A model generated the notes under the pieces. That model ran no database searches. It was not told where the DNA came from and saw only the letters and a list, made by a program, of their open reading frames with translations. From contig OV277864.1 of NCBI GenBank assembly GCA_922989275.2, forward strand, positions 67,584,158-67,648,157: a stretch of DNA of 64,000 nt, in the 5' to 3' direction. Each line of letters opens with the position of its first letter. Position 1 is the first letter of the stretch. Positions 1 to 10,204 of the stretch are shown one piece after another. The stretch is from Gari tellinella. Lineage: Eukaryota > Mollusca > Bivalvia > Cardiida > Psammobiidae. The position numbers and the translations under genes are program-made.

Positions 1-260
1 ACTGCAGCTTTTGATTGGTTGAAATTAACTATGTTATGGACATGTAACCAACAATAATATTGTATTTGTTCATTATCAAAGTCAAGACCTACCTACTATA
101 GTTTGGAAATAAGTAAAGATCGCTAGGATAGCCATACCCTGCTGTGGACAAGATATATAATACATAATGTATGTCAATTGAAATAAACCTAACTATAAAT
201 AGTAACCAAGGTCTGATCATAAAGCCAAATTTCACTCCATTGTTTTAACGAAAATGCACA
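1..260. other. Unassigned AT-rich flank
   Basis: No exon-like open frame and no recognised repeat. It ends where the first TTAA-flanked element begins at 261. Confidence 0.5.
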
Positions 261-512
261 TTAACCATTTGAACCCTAGTCCCGCATATAGGCGTCGTTT
301 TCAAACAGTGTACATGTGAATAGTACACTTGTCCTATGCAAACAGTGAAGACCAAGATCAGAGGGCTCCGAAAGGAGCCCTCTGATCAGGGTCTTCACTG
401 TTTGTAATAATGCCAAACATTGACAAAAACAACCCTTAAAAGTCAGAAATGGACAATACCAAAATGGAAATAGGAATTGTTCATTTAATGTTTTAGGGAG
501 GAAAGAGTTTAA
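261..512 (+). mobile_element. MITE family B copy
   Basis: Runs from TTAA at 261 to TTAA at 509. The left end reads like CCCTTTGAACCCTAG and the right end GGGAGGAAAGAG. A near-perfect hairpin at about 340-405 has arms GTGAAGACC...AGGGCTCC and GGAGCCCT...GGTCTTCAC. Other full copies are at 1340-1590, 22604-22841 and 41715-41966 (inverted). No coding capacity. Confidence 0.85.
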
Positions 513-515
513 GAC

Positions 516-705
516 CTTTTTAAGCCATTACTCCATATATAGATACGCATTTTAACACCTTTAATTCATTCCTCCACTTCAGAAAATAGTTCCAATTTAT
601 ACAGCCACAAATGTTCACCATAAGAAACTATTCTCTATGCTAGCAGATGGTAGCAGTGGTTGCCTGTTTTCAACACTAGAAACAGGCTATGGAGAAAAGG
701 GTTAT
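516..705 (+). mobile_element. MITE family A copy lacking its hairpin
   Basis: Both flanks of the A consensus are present: CCATTACTCCATA at the left, ATAGTTCCAATTTATACAG in the middle, AGAAACAGGCTATGG near the right end. The roughly 70-bp central hairpin is absent; AGATGGTAGC runs straight into GTGGTTGCCTG. A clean loss or a hairpin-free ancestor are both possible. Confidence 0.8.
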
Positions 706-979
706 ACCCTTCCTTATTTGAATCCCACCCAAACCACGATATCAATCACCTTATGGTTGATTATTCTACCCTGTTTATAACTACAAGTTTCTACTTAACT
801 AAAATACACCTACTATTCATTGTAAGAATTGAAATCTATCTAGTGTATTGCAATATATCTAGGGTTTCTATCTAGCATTTCCCAATTTCTCATTGTAACT
901 CATTCCATAAGCCATGTCATTTAAATGGACAATTCAAGTAGTCCATTTCTTTGTGATTTTTCTAAATTGTAACTGATAA

Positions 980-1115
980 CTAACAGTGAAGACCCTAATC
1001 AGAGGGCTCCTGTAGGAGCCCTCTTACATGATTCTACACTGTTTGCACATAGGAGCCCTCTGATCTGGGTCTATCTGTTTGCATAATTATGTAATAAGTA
1101 TATTTTAAACAGGTC
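980..1115. mobile_element. Family B/C hairpin fragment
   Basis: An ACAGTGAAGACCCT hairpin around AGGGCTCC/GGAGCCCT is followed by part of a second arm and the family C tail TATTTTAAACAGGTCCATG. A rearranged fragment, not a full copy. Confidence 0.6.
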
Positions 1116-1202
1116 CATGAAAAAATTAATTTGACAAAGTAACACATTCAAACTTAGTAAAATTAAGCAACAACTAAAAAAGAAAAATACATTGATCATC
1201 TT

Positions 1203-1292
1203 CAGGACAGGTTGCAGCTTGAAACAGGACAAAAGTAATGCAGAAAGCTCCTTCAAGACTGTTCTGCATTACTTTTGTCCAGTATTAAGTGG
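1203..1292. mobile_element. Hairpin element H
   Basis: Inverted arms GGACAAAAGTAATGCAG and CTGCATTACTTTTGTCC surround a short loop. Same family as 40952-41045 and 60580-60672. Confidence 0.6.
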
Positions 1293-1339
1293 TTATACCT
1301 ATCTCTATAGATCACCATGCCTCTGGAATAAGCCGTTGC

Positions 1340-1590
1340 TTAACCCTTTCAACCCTAGTCCCGCATATAGGCGTCCTTTTCAAACAGTATACATGTGAAA
1401 AGTGTACTTGTCCTATGCAAACAGTGAATACCCAGATCAGAGGGCTCCATAAGGAGCCCTCTGATCTGGGTCTTCACTGTTTGTCATAATGCAAAACAAT
1501 GACAAAAACAACCCTTAAAAGTCAGAAATGGACTAGACTCAAATGGAAACTGGAATTGTCCATTTAAAGTTTCAGGGAGGAAAGAGTTAA
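1340..1590 (+). mobile_element. MITE family B copy
   Basis: Complete copy from TTAA at 1340 to TTAA at 1587, with hairpin AGGGCTCCATAAGGAGCCCT in the centre. Closely similar to the copy at 261-512. Confidence 0.88.
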
Positions 1591-1775
1591 GAAACGGTAC
1601 ACTGTCGCAGTTACACATGTATATACGGAATGATTCTCAAGACAAACAACCATTATCAGCTATTCAGGTGAGGTATAAAGGGCTAAAATCTGACAAATAG
1701 CACACAGACAAACTTAACAACTAACAAATCTTTCAGAAAAAATTAAAATTGCAGATCGTTTACTGTAAGCATTAT

Positions 1776-1980
1776 ACGATAAAACCTCTCTATTACGGCC
1801 ACTAAATAGAAGTCCAATTGGTTGCATGAAAGACCGGTGACAGCTTAAAGCAAGGTGACAGTAAAACAGGAAGCTCCTAAAGGAGCTTTCTGTTTAACTT
1901 TCACCTTGCTTTAAGCAGCCACCTGCCTTAAACACAAAATAACTTAATTTAGTGGTCGTTATTGAGGGGTTTTACTGTAT
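1776..1980. mobile_element. MITE family G copy
   Basis: Terminal inverted repeats AAAACCTCTCTATTACGGCC and its degenerate complement ending GGGGTTTTACTGTA. The central hairpin has arms TTAAAGCAAGGTGACAGT. Related copies are at 11309-11479 and 12158-12360. The CAGTAAAACC end next to TA suggests a TA-targeting Tc1/mariner-like origin, which is inference. Confidence 0.8.
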
Positions 1981-2284
1981 AATTATACAGTGGTGGAAAT
2001 AAGGGAAGATAACCACTAGTCAGTGCTCTGAGGAAGGACATAGTCATGTCCGAAACTATCAGGTAAAATAATATCTTGGTTGTGATAAGGAAAGTTCCTA
2101 TACAGCTTTAATGCAGGTTTCAATTCTAAAATGTGACAAACATGATCTGAATACAGCTTAAAGCATAACAAAAAGGTCAGGAATTATAATGTTTCTGATG
2201 AATTTACACAAACATCTTGATTATTAGCACATTGTACACCATTTGGACGATGTTTAGCTATCAATAGAAGATCAATGGCTCTCT

Positions 2285-2515
2285 TTACCCATTACCTCAT
2301 AAATACAACTTTTACCCCTATTATTTATTCCACAACTAAAGAATGTAGTCCCAATTTATACAGTCATGAATGTGTACCACAAGAAATATTTTTTATATCC
2401 TAGCAGTTGGTAGCTTAAAGTAGACTGAAAGTACGGCAGAATTTGCATTAAGGTGCATTGTGCTTTATTTTCACCTGCCTTCAAATTAAGAGAAGGCTAT
2501 GGGGTAACAGGTTTA
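2285..2515 (+). mobile_element. MITE family A copy
   Basis: Degenerate A element with ACCCATTACCTCATA at the left and GGCTATGGGGTAACAGG at the right. The internal hairpin is decayed. Confidence 0.75.
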
Positions 2516-2744
2516 CCCTTAACTTCATGTCCTGTTTCTAGTTCTGAAGATAGGTAACCACTTAAAGGAGGATGAAAGTAACACATTCTGCTTTACTTTC
2601 AACCTGCTTTAAACTACCATCTGCTAGGAATTAAAAGGAATGATTTTCTTATGGTGCACGTTCATTACTGTATAAACTGGAACTTTTCTTCGGTGTAGGA
2701 ATAAATTAGTCATGAAAATGTGTATCTATGGAGTAATAGGTTAA
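2516..2744 (-). mobile_element. MITE family A copy, inverted
   Basis: Follows the previous copy head to head and ends GGAGTAATAGG-TTAA. One hairpin arm is shortened. Confidence 0.75.
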
Positions 2745-3018
2745 AGACAGATGATAATGCAAATGTTGTGACTATTACCAGGAGAGGTACAACTAGTCCA
2801 ATGGCAAGTGTTATAATATATATACAACCTTAATAAACACCCTTTCCTTCATAGCAATGTATTTCCACACATTTAACTAATACTCATACAGGTGGCCTTT
2901 TCATGCTGTCTTTTCTACCCTGTCCCAATACAAAACTAATGCTAGGAAAAATTATCCAAAAACACTGAAAGGTGACTGCTTAAAACAGACTGTAAGTTAT
3001 GCAGAAAGCTAAAGCTCT

Positions 3019-3267
3019 TTAACCCTTTCCCTTATAGAAGCGACTTTTAGCACATTCATTTTATTCATCCGCTGAAGAAAATAGTTTCAAATTATACAAT
3101 GAATATGTGTCATATTTAATACTTTCCTTATTCTAGTAGTTAATAGCTTAAAGCAGGCTGAAAGTAAGCAGAATGCGCCTTAGGGCGCATTCTGCTTTAC
3201 TTTCAACCTACTTTAAGTAGTCACATATCTTCAATACTAGAAACAATGCTATCAGGTAAAGGGTTAA
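3019..3267 (+). mobile_element. MITE family A copy
   Basis: Flanked by TTAA at 3019 and 3264, starting CCCTTTCCC and ending GGTAAAGGG. Central hairpin GCAGAATGCGCCT / AGGGCGCATTCTGC. Inserted next to an H-type fragment at 2990-3018. Confidence 0.85.
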
Positions 3268-3309
3268 CCCAATTGTTGATGTACAACAGACAGAGCAGTA
3301 TCACAAAAT

Positions 3310-3347
3310 CTCACCTTGAGCACTTTGTGCTCTGGTGAGCTTATAAA
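3310..3347 (+). mobile_element. 3' end fragment of an HL element
   Basis: CTCACCTTGAGC...GCTCTGGTGAGCTTATAA matches the terminal hairpin of the HL element ending at 56175. Only the 3' end is present. Confidence 0.55.
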
Positions 3348-3356
3348 AGCAATAAG

Positions 3357-3597
3357 TGCAAACACTGATCATAGAGCTCCTTAACCCTGTCCTACGCTTA
3401 AATGCAAAAGGACGTCTTTATCATAGATATTTTTGATTACAGATGGCAGCTTCTAAAGAAGCTTTCTGCTTTACTTTCATCTTGCTTTAAGCAGTATCCA
3501 GCTTTAAACACAGTTGGATATAGGTGATTTGCACGTTTAGGCAATCGAGGAAAAGGTTCAGGAGCCCTCTGATCAGGGTCTATACTATTTGCAAATT
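3357..3597. mobile_element. AGGGCTCC-type hairpin split at its loop by a TTAA element
   Basis: The outer hairpin starts GCAAACACTGATCATAGAGCTCC and resumes at 3561 with GGAGCCCTCTGATCAGGG. Between them, 3381-3560 starts TTAACCCTGTCC and ends GGAAAAGGTTCA. A TTAA-targeting element appears to have inserted at the apex of the hairpin. Confidence 0.65.
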
Positions 3598-3684
3598 ATA
3601 GATATATACTGGTTTCCTTCATAGAAAGGGCTTAATTAAGAGATTTCCGATTTACTTTCAGTCTGTTTAAACAGCCCACCTACC

Positions 3685-3922
3685 TTAACTCTTTCAACAC
3701 TGAGTAACTCTTGTTGGTTATTAGGTTCCCGTGTGGATCTTTTTAATTACCAAAATATGAAACAGTCTACTTGAAATTCTGGGTATAAAGAATTTGTCTA
3801 AATAAGCAGACAGTGTCAACCCTGATCAGAGGGCTCCTATAGGAGCCCTCTGATCTGGGTCGACACTGTTTGCAAATGTAATGAGTTTATTTTAAATAGC
3901 TCAACAGTTTTGAAAGATTTAA
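3685..3922 (+). mobile_element. MITE family C copy
   Basis: TTAA at 3685 and 3919. Left end CTCTTTCAACACTGAGTAACTC; central hairpin AGGGCTCCTATAGGAGCCCT. The flanking sequence is an A-type fragment. Confidence 0.8.
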
Positions 3923-4131
3923 GCAGCCCACATATCTTACACAATGGAAAACATGCTATGTAGGAAAGGATTAACCCATGTTGATATGTATTGCAGACAT
4001 GCAATTTGTTTTTACAGTGATTGGTACTCTAGTTTGAAACAAAAGGATGAATGAAAAATGATACAGAGCATATACATGTGATTTACAGTCAAACCAGCAT
4101 TTATTAAACATTCAAACTCATGTATATTTCT

Positions 4132-4373
4132 GAAACCCTTTACACAATAGATATGCCTTTAATTCATTCTTCTACTAAAGAAAATAGTTTAAATTCATAC
4201 AGTCATAAATTTGTACCATAAGAAACATTTTCTATATCTTAGCAGATGGTAGCTTAAAGCAGGTTGAAAGTAAAGCAGAATGCGCCTTAAGGCGCATTCT
4301 GCTTTACTTTCAATCTGCTTTAAGTGGTCCCCTTTTTTCAAAATTAGAAACAGGTTTTGGGGTAATGGGTTAA
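4132..4373 (+). mobile_element. MITE family A copy
   Basis: Left end CCCTTTACACAATAG, right end TTGGGGTAATGGG-TTAA. The central hairpin GCAGAATGCGCCTTAAGGCGCATTCTGC carries TTAA at its apex. Confidence 0.85.
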
Positions 4374-4478
4374 AAATGAGTGACAGGTTTATGTAGAACA
4401 AAAGTAATGCAAATGATGCACAGTAAAACCTCTCTTTAGCAACATTTAGGACTTATTGTGTTAAGGTCAAGTGACAGC

Positions 4479-4634
4479 TTAACACATTCAACACTAGCAA
4501 AAAGTATACACATCACTAACAACCCATGTACCTGTAAAGAGTACACTTGTCTTATGCAAAGATGGTAGACTTGTTTAATGTACATTTTATGTAAATGATG
4601 AGTATACTTGTCTTAAGGGTTGAATGTGTTACGA
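4479..4634. mobile_element. Short inverted-repeat element related to family B
   Basis: Begins AACACATTCAACACT and ends AGGGTTGAATGTGTT. The interior resembles the flank of B-type copies (TACACTTGTCTTATGCAAA) but lacks the hairpin. Confidence 0.5.
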
Positions 4635-4711
4635 TGATCACCATAATTGTGGTTAGTTACTATACAATTAATATCATTTAAGAAAAGTTAGTCACAATAC
4701 ATGTACAAAGA

Positions 4712-5033
4712 AAGTATTTTATCACTGAACAACTAGGTTTTATTAGAAGCACAGTATTTCAGACTTAACAACTAGGTTTTGTTAAAAGCAGTATTTATTT
4801 CATGACTTAACAACTAGATTTTGTTTGACGCAGTATTTCATGACTTAACAACTAGGTTTTGTTAAAAGCACAGTCTTTATTTCATGACTTAACAACCAGG
4901 TTTTATTAGAAGCACACTATTTCATGTCTTAACAACTAGGTTTGGTTAAAAGCACAGTATTTATTTCATGACTGAACAACTGGATTTTGTTAGGAGCATA
5001 GCATTTCATGACTTGACAACTAGGTTTTGTCTG
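4712..5033. repeat. Imperfect tandem repeat
   Basis: About seven copies of a 36-45 bp unit of the type ACTTAACAACTAGGTTTTGTTAAAAGCACAGTATTT. Copies differ in length by a TTTATTTCA segment. Confidence 0.8.
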
Positions 5034-5282
5034 TTAACCCTTTACCTCATAGAAGCGCCTTTTAGCGCATTCAGTTAAATCCTCCGCTAAAGAAAATAGT
5101 TCCAATTTATACAGTCATGAATAGGTATCATTAGGATTTTTTTTATTCTATCAGGTGGTAGCTTAAAGCAGGCTGAAAGTAAAGCAGAATGTGCCTTAAG
5201 GCACATTCTGCTTTACTTTCAACCTGCTTTAAGTAGTCACCAATTTTCAAATCTAGAAAGAGGCTATTGGGTAAAGGGTTAA
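5034..5282 (+). mobile_element. MITE family A copy
   Basis: TTAA at 5034 and 5279, termini CCCTTTACCTCATAG and CTATTGGGTAAAGGG. The hairpin GCAGAATGTGCCTTAAGGCACATTCTGC is perfect. Confidence 0.88.
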
Positions 5283-5329
5283 GCAAAGTTTTAACGGTAG
5301 TCTCGAGCGTACAGTAAAATCTGAGTTCA

Positions 5330-5500
5330 TCTAACTCATTCACCCCTGAAACTTCTAATTGACAATTCTAGTTTCCAATAAAGTCTAGTACACTTTTTCC
5401 AACTATTTCCTGTTTCATTTATCACAATATGGCAGACAGTGCAGACCCTGAACAGAAGGGTCTACATTTTTGTCACTTTGCAAAATATTGAAAAATATAA
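5330..5500. mobile_element. Truncated family B-like element
   Basis: Starts CATTCACCCCTGAAACTTCTAATTGAC and reaches a degenerate hairpin AGTGCAGACCCTGAACAGAAGG. The right half is missing. Confidence 0.55.
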
Positions 5501-5579
5501 CATTAGATAGTCAATCATGACACTAGACTAATTGAAAACTGGAAATGACCATTAGAAGAGTAAGGGGACAATCATTGAA

Positions 5580-5720
5580 ATAGTCGAAACTCGGTAATTT
5601 TGAACTCACTTTAGTTGGAACATACCCATTTTTCAAAGTTAAAACGTGGCCTAGCCACGTTTTAACTTTAAACTATGGGTATGTTCACTTAAAGAAAGAC
5701 CGAGTTATTGAAACTAAACT
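5580..5720. mobile_element. Foldback element related to 52256-52453
   Basis: Arms GAACATACCCATTTTTCAAAG and CTATGGGTATGTTC surround AAAACGTGGCCTAGCCACGTTTT. The outer ends (GAAACTCGGTAATT / CCGAGTTATTGAAAC) are decayed. It lies just upstream of the candidate exon at 5734. Confidence 0.7.
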
Positions 5721-5733
5721 TATGAAATACTAG

Positions 5734-5989
5734 TAAGATTGATTTAAATGAGTTTGAAGTATCGAGTTTAGACAGTATGTATTTGGAAGGAAGCCAAAGT
5801 TTGACACATGTCGACAGTACTACACGTAATATAACATTGCCCAGACCAGCTGGGATATCTATACAATCCCACAGCGATACAAACACAAATAAAGACATGA
5901 CACACTATGACCCTAACTCTTCTTCTGATATTAGACAGCTCCTTCATGAGATGTCTAATCAGTGTCTATCTGACATAAAATCTGGCTGA
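5734..5989 (+). CDS. Candidate terminal exon of an unidentified gene
   Basis: An open frame runs from a possible splice acceptor (ATACTAG at 5727-5733) to TGA at 5987-5989, encoding about 84 residues. It contains the stretches DLNEFEVSSLDSMYLEGSQS and SDIRQLLHEMSNQCLSDIKS. The translation is hydrophilic, rich in Ser, Asp, Asn and Thr, and unlike the low-complexity translations of nearby repeats. I do not recognise a family. An internal ATG at 5777 could start a 70-residue protein, but nothing supports an independent gene. If real, this is the 3' end of a plus-strand gene that begins left of the window and converges on snx27. A chance open frame remains possible. Confidence 0.45.
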
Positions 5990-6893
5990 CATGAGTCTGT
6001 TCTCTTTCTGGGATTTGTATTCCCTTATTTTACATGCCTATGTAATAGTTCCAATGAATGATATTCATAGTAAGTGGATTTTACATATGAATATTCATGT
6101 TTGTACATCAGGGCTACCATTTCTCCGAATTTTTCCAAAATCTTCGGATTTTTTTTTAATTTCTTCGGACCTACGGATTTTTTCTTCGGATTTCTGCTCT
6201 TACTTTTTTAAAAAATTGAATTTTATGTGATTTTTCCATGGGAAACATTGATATGGGTGTAAAACAGTTAAGATCCAGATCAGACACAGCATAACGTGGC
6301 GGCTGATCTGGATCCAAACTGTTTGGATATTTATGTTAGTGTTAAAGAGCTGGGCAGGGAAAGTGTTAACGGTATAATAGCTTAAATTTGAAAAATTTAG
6401 GATTTTTTTCAGCAACTGATGGTAGCCCTGAAAAATGGGAATTGATTTGGGCTGACCTTGGCAAAACACGCCTAGACCCTTCACTGATGCAAAGTACTGG
6501 CTATGCTGCTTGACTTGTGACCTAGGTGTCAAGAGTTTGATTCTGTGTTCATGACTGTATAAATTGGAACTATTTTTTTAAAGGTGGAGTAAATTAAAAA
6601 TGTGTGGCTATGTGATAATGGTTTAAGTCATCATTTTGATGTGTAAGTGTTCTTTTGTTAATCATGCAAGAAGCTAATGTTAACAGAACTTGTCATTACT
6701 GTTGAGTTTATTGAATCTGACTATATTTTATTCTGAATTTATTTGAATTCTGATATGAGTATAAAATATATTATCATTCGCCTATGTTATATTACAAAGT
6801 ATTTGGTTACAAATCATCTCTCCTATATGTTGAAATGCCAACCTTTGTTCACTAAAAATTAAACCATTTACACTTTTACTCAGTGACCCCTGG
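5990..6893. other. Mostly non-repetitive spacer with low-complexity and a hairpin
   Basis: Includes a TTCGGATTTTT-rich stretch (about 6118-6195), possible 3' UTR of the exon before it, and a small hairpin at 6263-6330 with arms GATCCAGATCAG / CTGATCTGGATC. No further exon was recognised. Confidence 0.45.
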
Positions 6894-7030
6894 CTTCAAG
6901 GTTATAAAGCGTTTGAACTGAGTCTGAGTGTGTTCTCAAGCATTTGATTGGTCAGATTTGAGCCTAGGCTCAAATCTGACCAATCAAATGCTTGAGAACG
7001 CTTGAGAACGATGTCAGACTCAACTGAAAA
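6893..7030. mobile_element. Foldback element I
   Basis: Long, nearly perfect palindrome: AAGCATTTGATTGGTCAGAT then TTGAGCCTAGGCTCAA at the centre, then the complement. Outer parts GAACTGAGTCTGA and TCAGACTCAACTG also pair. A second copy is at 28166-28320. Confidence 0.8.
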
Positions 7031-7045
7031 GCTTTGGACCCAAAA

Positions 7046-7235
7046 ACTTTCAAATGGACAATCCCAGTATCCAGGCAAATTCATTTTTGAGAATTTAGGG
7101 TTGGTTTTCAACAATATCTTGCAAAATAAGAAACAGCGCAAACCCTGATCAAAGGGCTTCTATAGGAATCCTTTGATCAGTGTCTAGAGTCCAGACTATT
7201 TCCACACAAGTATACTCTTCACATGTACACTGCAA
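7046..7235. mobile_element. Family B-like element next to foldback I
   Basis: ACTTTCAAATGGACAATCCCAG followed by a degenerate AGGGCTTC hairpin and AGTATACTCTTCACATGTACACT. The same neighbour order is seen at 28331-28516. Confidence 0.6.
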
Positions 7236-7260
7236 TCAAGAGACAAATTTCACTATTGTA

Positions 7261-7505
7261 TTAACCCATTACCCCATAGTCTGTTTCTAGTACTGAAGAT
7301 ATGTGACCACTTAAAGCAGATTGAAAGTAAAGCAGAATGTGCCTTAAGGCACATTCTGCTTTACTTTCAGTCTGCTTTAAGCTACCATCAGCTACAATAT
7401 AGAAAATACTTTGATACATATTCTTAACTATAAATTTGACTTTTTTCTTCAGTAGAAGAATACATTAAAGGCGTAAAAAGGCGTATTCATGGGGTAATGG
7501 GTTAA
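7261..7505 (-). mobile_element. MITE family A copy, inverted
   Basis: TTAA at 7261 and 7502, termini CCCATTACCCCATAG and CATGGGGTAATGGG. Perfect hairpin around GTGCCTTAAGGCAC. Confidence 0.9.
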
Positions 7506-7923
7506 GTGAATATTGAACTATTGTGCTTTCTGAAGACAGGAGACTGCTAAATACAGGACGAAATAATGTTGCATGTTGATGCAAATAACTAGTTTGGTGG
7601 ACAGATGGATGGAAAACTGGACATCTATGTTGCATCTGCTCCCTGAAGTGGGTGTGACAAAAAAGGAAAGATTCTTTGTAAGGGGAGTTTATAACATAAT
7701 GTGGGGAAATATATCTATCTTCCAGATTTGGGAGAGCAGCTCAATTTCAGCACAAACATTTCACAAATAAAAATCACTAGATCACCTTAAAATTTATGAT
7801 AAAACGGAGACCCTCATTTGGCCATTTCTCATAATTTATTAAAACAAAATCTTCAACATGACATTAGTACTGGTAACAGCCGACTGTAGCTCAACCAGCC
7901 CTGTCACTTTCACTACAAGCCAA

Positions 7924-8112
7924 TTAACCCATTCTATGTATTTTAAGTTTTCATTATGCACAATTCCACTCCTGAAATATAAGTTTATGTTGAATTTTGA
8001 AGTCTGATTTTAAAGCATGTTTCAGAAAAATGAATTAAAACAAACAGTACAGACCCTGATTAGAGTCTTCACTGTTTGCAAAACATAAGACTACTTGTTT
8101 CTAGCATAGAAA
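7924..8112. mobile_element. Degenerate TTAA-start element with shortened hairpin
   Basis: Starts TTAACCCATTCTATG and ends CATAGAAAGGGTAA. The inner hairpin ACAGTACAGACCCTGATTAGAGTCTTCACTGT has lost the AGGGCTCC apex. Confidence 0.55.
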
Positions 8113-8160
8113 GGGTAAAACTATCATGGATACCCCAAACCATTGCAACCCACCACCCTG

Positions 8161-8412
8161 TTAACCCTTTCCCCCATAGAAGCGCCTTTTAGCGCATTCA
8201 GTTTATTCTTGCCCTGAAGAAAATAGTTCCAATTTATACATTCATAAATATGTATAATACAAAATATTTTCTATATTCTAGCAGATGATAGCTTAAAGCA
8301 GGCTGAAAGTAAAGCAGAATGCGCTTAAAGCGCATTCTGCTTTACTTTCAACCTGCTTTAAGAGGACACCTATATTTCAGTACTAGAGATATGCTATGTG
8401 GGAAAGGGTTAA
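8161..8412 (+). mobile_element. MITE family A copy
   Basis: TTAA at 8161 and 8409. The hairpin apex is GCGCTTAAAGCGC. Almost identical to the copy at 55069-55318. Confidence 0.9.
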
Positions 8413-8489
8413 GTTAATCTCAACCTGTCCTTCATAATATCATCTTTCATGTCTTTACCAATTTCTCATACAGATGCCTTGCCTAAACA

Positions 8490-8871
8490 TTTCCTGTATC
8501 CCAGCAGATTGTAGCTTAAAACGGGCTTAAAGTAAAGCAGATTGTGCCTTGACCCATTACCCCATAAATATGCCTTTAATTTACTACTCCACTGAAGCAA
8601 ATAGTTCAATTTATGCAGTCATTAATATGTAATGTAAGAAATATTTCCATATCCTAGCAGATGGTAGCTTAAAACAGGCTGAAATTAAAGCAGAAAAGTG
8701 CCTTAAGGCAAATTCTGCTTTACTTTCAACCTGCTTTAAGTAGTCACCTGTTTTCAAAACTAGAAACAGGATATGTGGTAATTAGTTGAGGCGTATTCTG
8801 CTTACTATCAGCCTTCTTTAAGTGATCACCTGTCTTCCAAACTAGAAACAGGCTATGGAGTGAAGGATTAA
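8490..8871 (+). mobile_element. MITE A inserted in the hairpin loop of another MITE A
   Basis: The outer copy reads up to GCAGATTGTGCC and resumes at about 8791 with GGCGTATTCTGCTTAC. Between them is an inner A copy that starts TTGACCCATTACCCC and ends GTGGTAATTAGTTGA, so TTGA lies on both sides of it. The inner hairpin is intact. Confidence 0.8.
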
Positions 8872-9087
8872 CACAAGTTGGACTGTATATTAACCAATCT
8901 ACACCACACAATCACCTAAATTACCATTAATACAGTTTTTCTATGAATAAGACACACACAAAGATCCACTTATTCTTCCGGCTAATTTCCTGGTGGATTT
9001 GATGGAGGGATATGTATGGTTGTATGTTACTGAATCGTAAGCTTCAACCAATTTTCCTCTAAGCTAAAAATTCCAGGTTATTTCAGG

Positions 9088-9338
9088 AATTCACCCCTGA
9101 AACTTTTAATGGACAAATCCGATTTAATAATAAGTCTAGTCCATTTCGACTACATGTATTTAGGGTTGATTTTAACAATGTATTTCAAAATTACAAACAG
9201 TGTAGACCCTGATCAGAAGGCTCCTTCAGGAGCCCTCTGATCAGGATCTACACTGTTTGCATGGGACGAGAGTAATCTTTACAGGTACACTATTTGTAAA
9301 TGATGAGTATACTCTTAGCTAGGGTTGAATGTGTTAAT
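9088..9338 (-). mobile_element. Family B-like element
   Basis: Left end TTCACCCCTGAAACTTTTAATGG, hairpin AGAAGGCTCCTTCAGGAGCCCTCT, right end AGGGTTGAATGTGTTAA. Flanks match 46013-46265. Confidence 0.7.
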
Positions 9339-9449
9339 TCAACTGAATGTTAATCAAAACTTTCAATTTCACTAATGAAGCATGGGTGCTTCTTAAGACA
9401 GGTGGAAACTCATTACTTTTGTTCTGCATTAACAAATTGTACACTGTGA

Positions 9450-9606
9450 ACCATGATAAAATTTGCAAACAATTTGGATCCTGATGAGATGCCGCATAAT
9501 GCGGCGTCTCATCAGAATCCAAACTGTTTGACACTCTGACCCTGTTTTGAAAAGAAAATATTTTTAGAACAGAAGCAGATGACAATTGTTGCAGACGAAA
9601 AAAATT
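9450..9606 (-). mobile_element. Family D fragment
   Basis: Hairpin GATGAGATGCCGCATAATGCGGCGTCTCATC inside TTGGATCC arms, then the D landmark CACTCTGACCCTGTTTTGAAAAG and AATTGTTGCAGACG. The left end is not clear. Confidence 0.7.
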
Positions 9607-9778
9607 AAATAACCAAACTTGCAAAGACTTAAGCTGAAAGCTGTTTTAAAGACTGCCTGTGCATCTCCCTTTCACTTGTGGCTCTACCAGGTCTGACTGC
9701 ATTTTGATTTGTACTGTAAACATTGTAATTACTGAATCACTGCTAGGTAATCTACTTATCATCACTTTCCTCAACTCA

Positions 9779-10020
9779 TTCACCTTGAAACTTTTAATGG
9801 ACATATCAAATTTCAAATTAAGTCTAGTCCATTTCAGACTAAATAGAGGCATTTTAACAACATAATCCTACAATGGCAAACAGTCCAGATGCTCATCAGA
9901 GGGCTCCTAAAGCAGCCATCTGATCAGGGTCTACACTGTCTGCATATGCAAAATGCACTCTTAACAGGAACACTATTTGTAAATGACAAGTATATTTGTC
10001 ACTAGGTTTTCAATGTGTCA
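9779..10020. mobile_element. Family B-like element
   Basis: TTCACCTTGAAACTTTTAATGG at the left, degenerate AGGGCTCC hairpin, and TAGGTTTTCAATGTGTCAA at the right. Confidence 0.6.
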
Positions 10021-10204
10021 AAAGAAATACTGTTTGTGTAGATTTGAATTCTTTTCCACACACCACTCATAACATCTGTGACAGTAGTTAAATAGTTATT
10101 CATAGACATGCCAACCCGGATTGTGATTATCTACATAAGTGTAGAAATTAATTAACAGGATAGTGTAGAATTGTACATGAATTTTCAATCACATCATATG
10201 ACAT

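Noticed and set aside
4250..4330. Rho-independent terminator-like hairpins
   Set aside because: The many strong hairpins are MITE cores in a eukaryotic intron or spacer; they lack the terminator context and recur at dispersed sites.
6200..6532. 110-codon open frame on the minus strand
   Set aside because: Covers a D/M-like hairpin and low-complexity sequence; no protein-like pattern.
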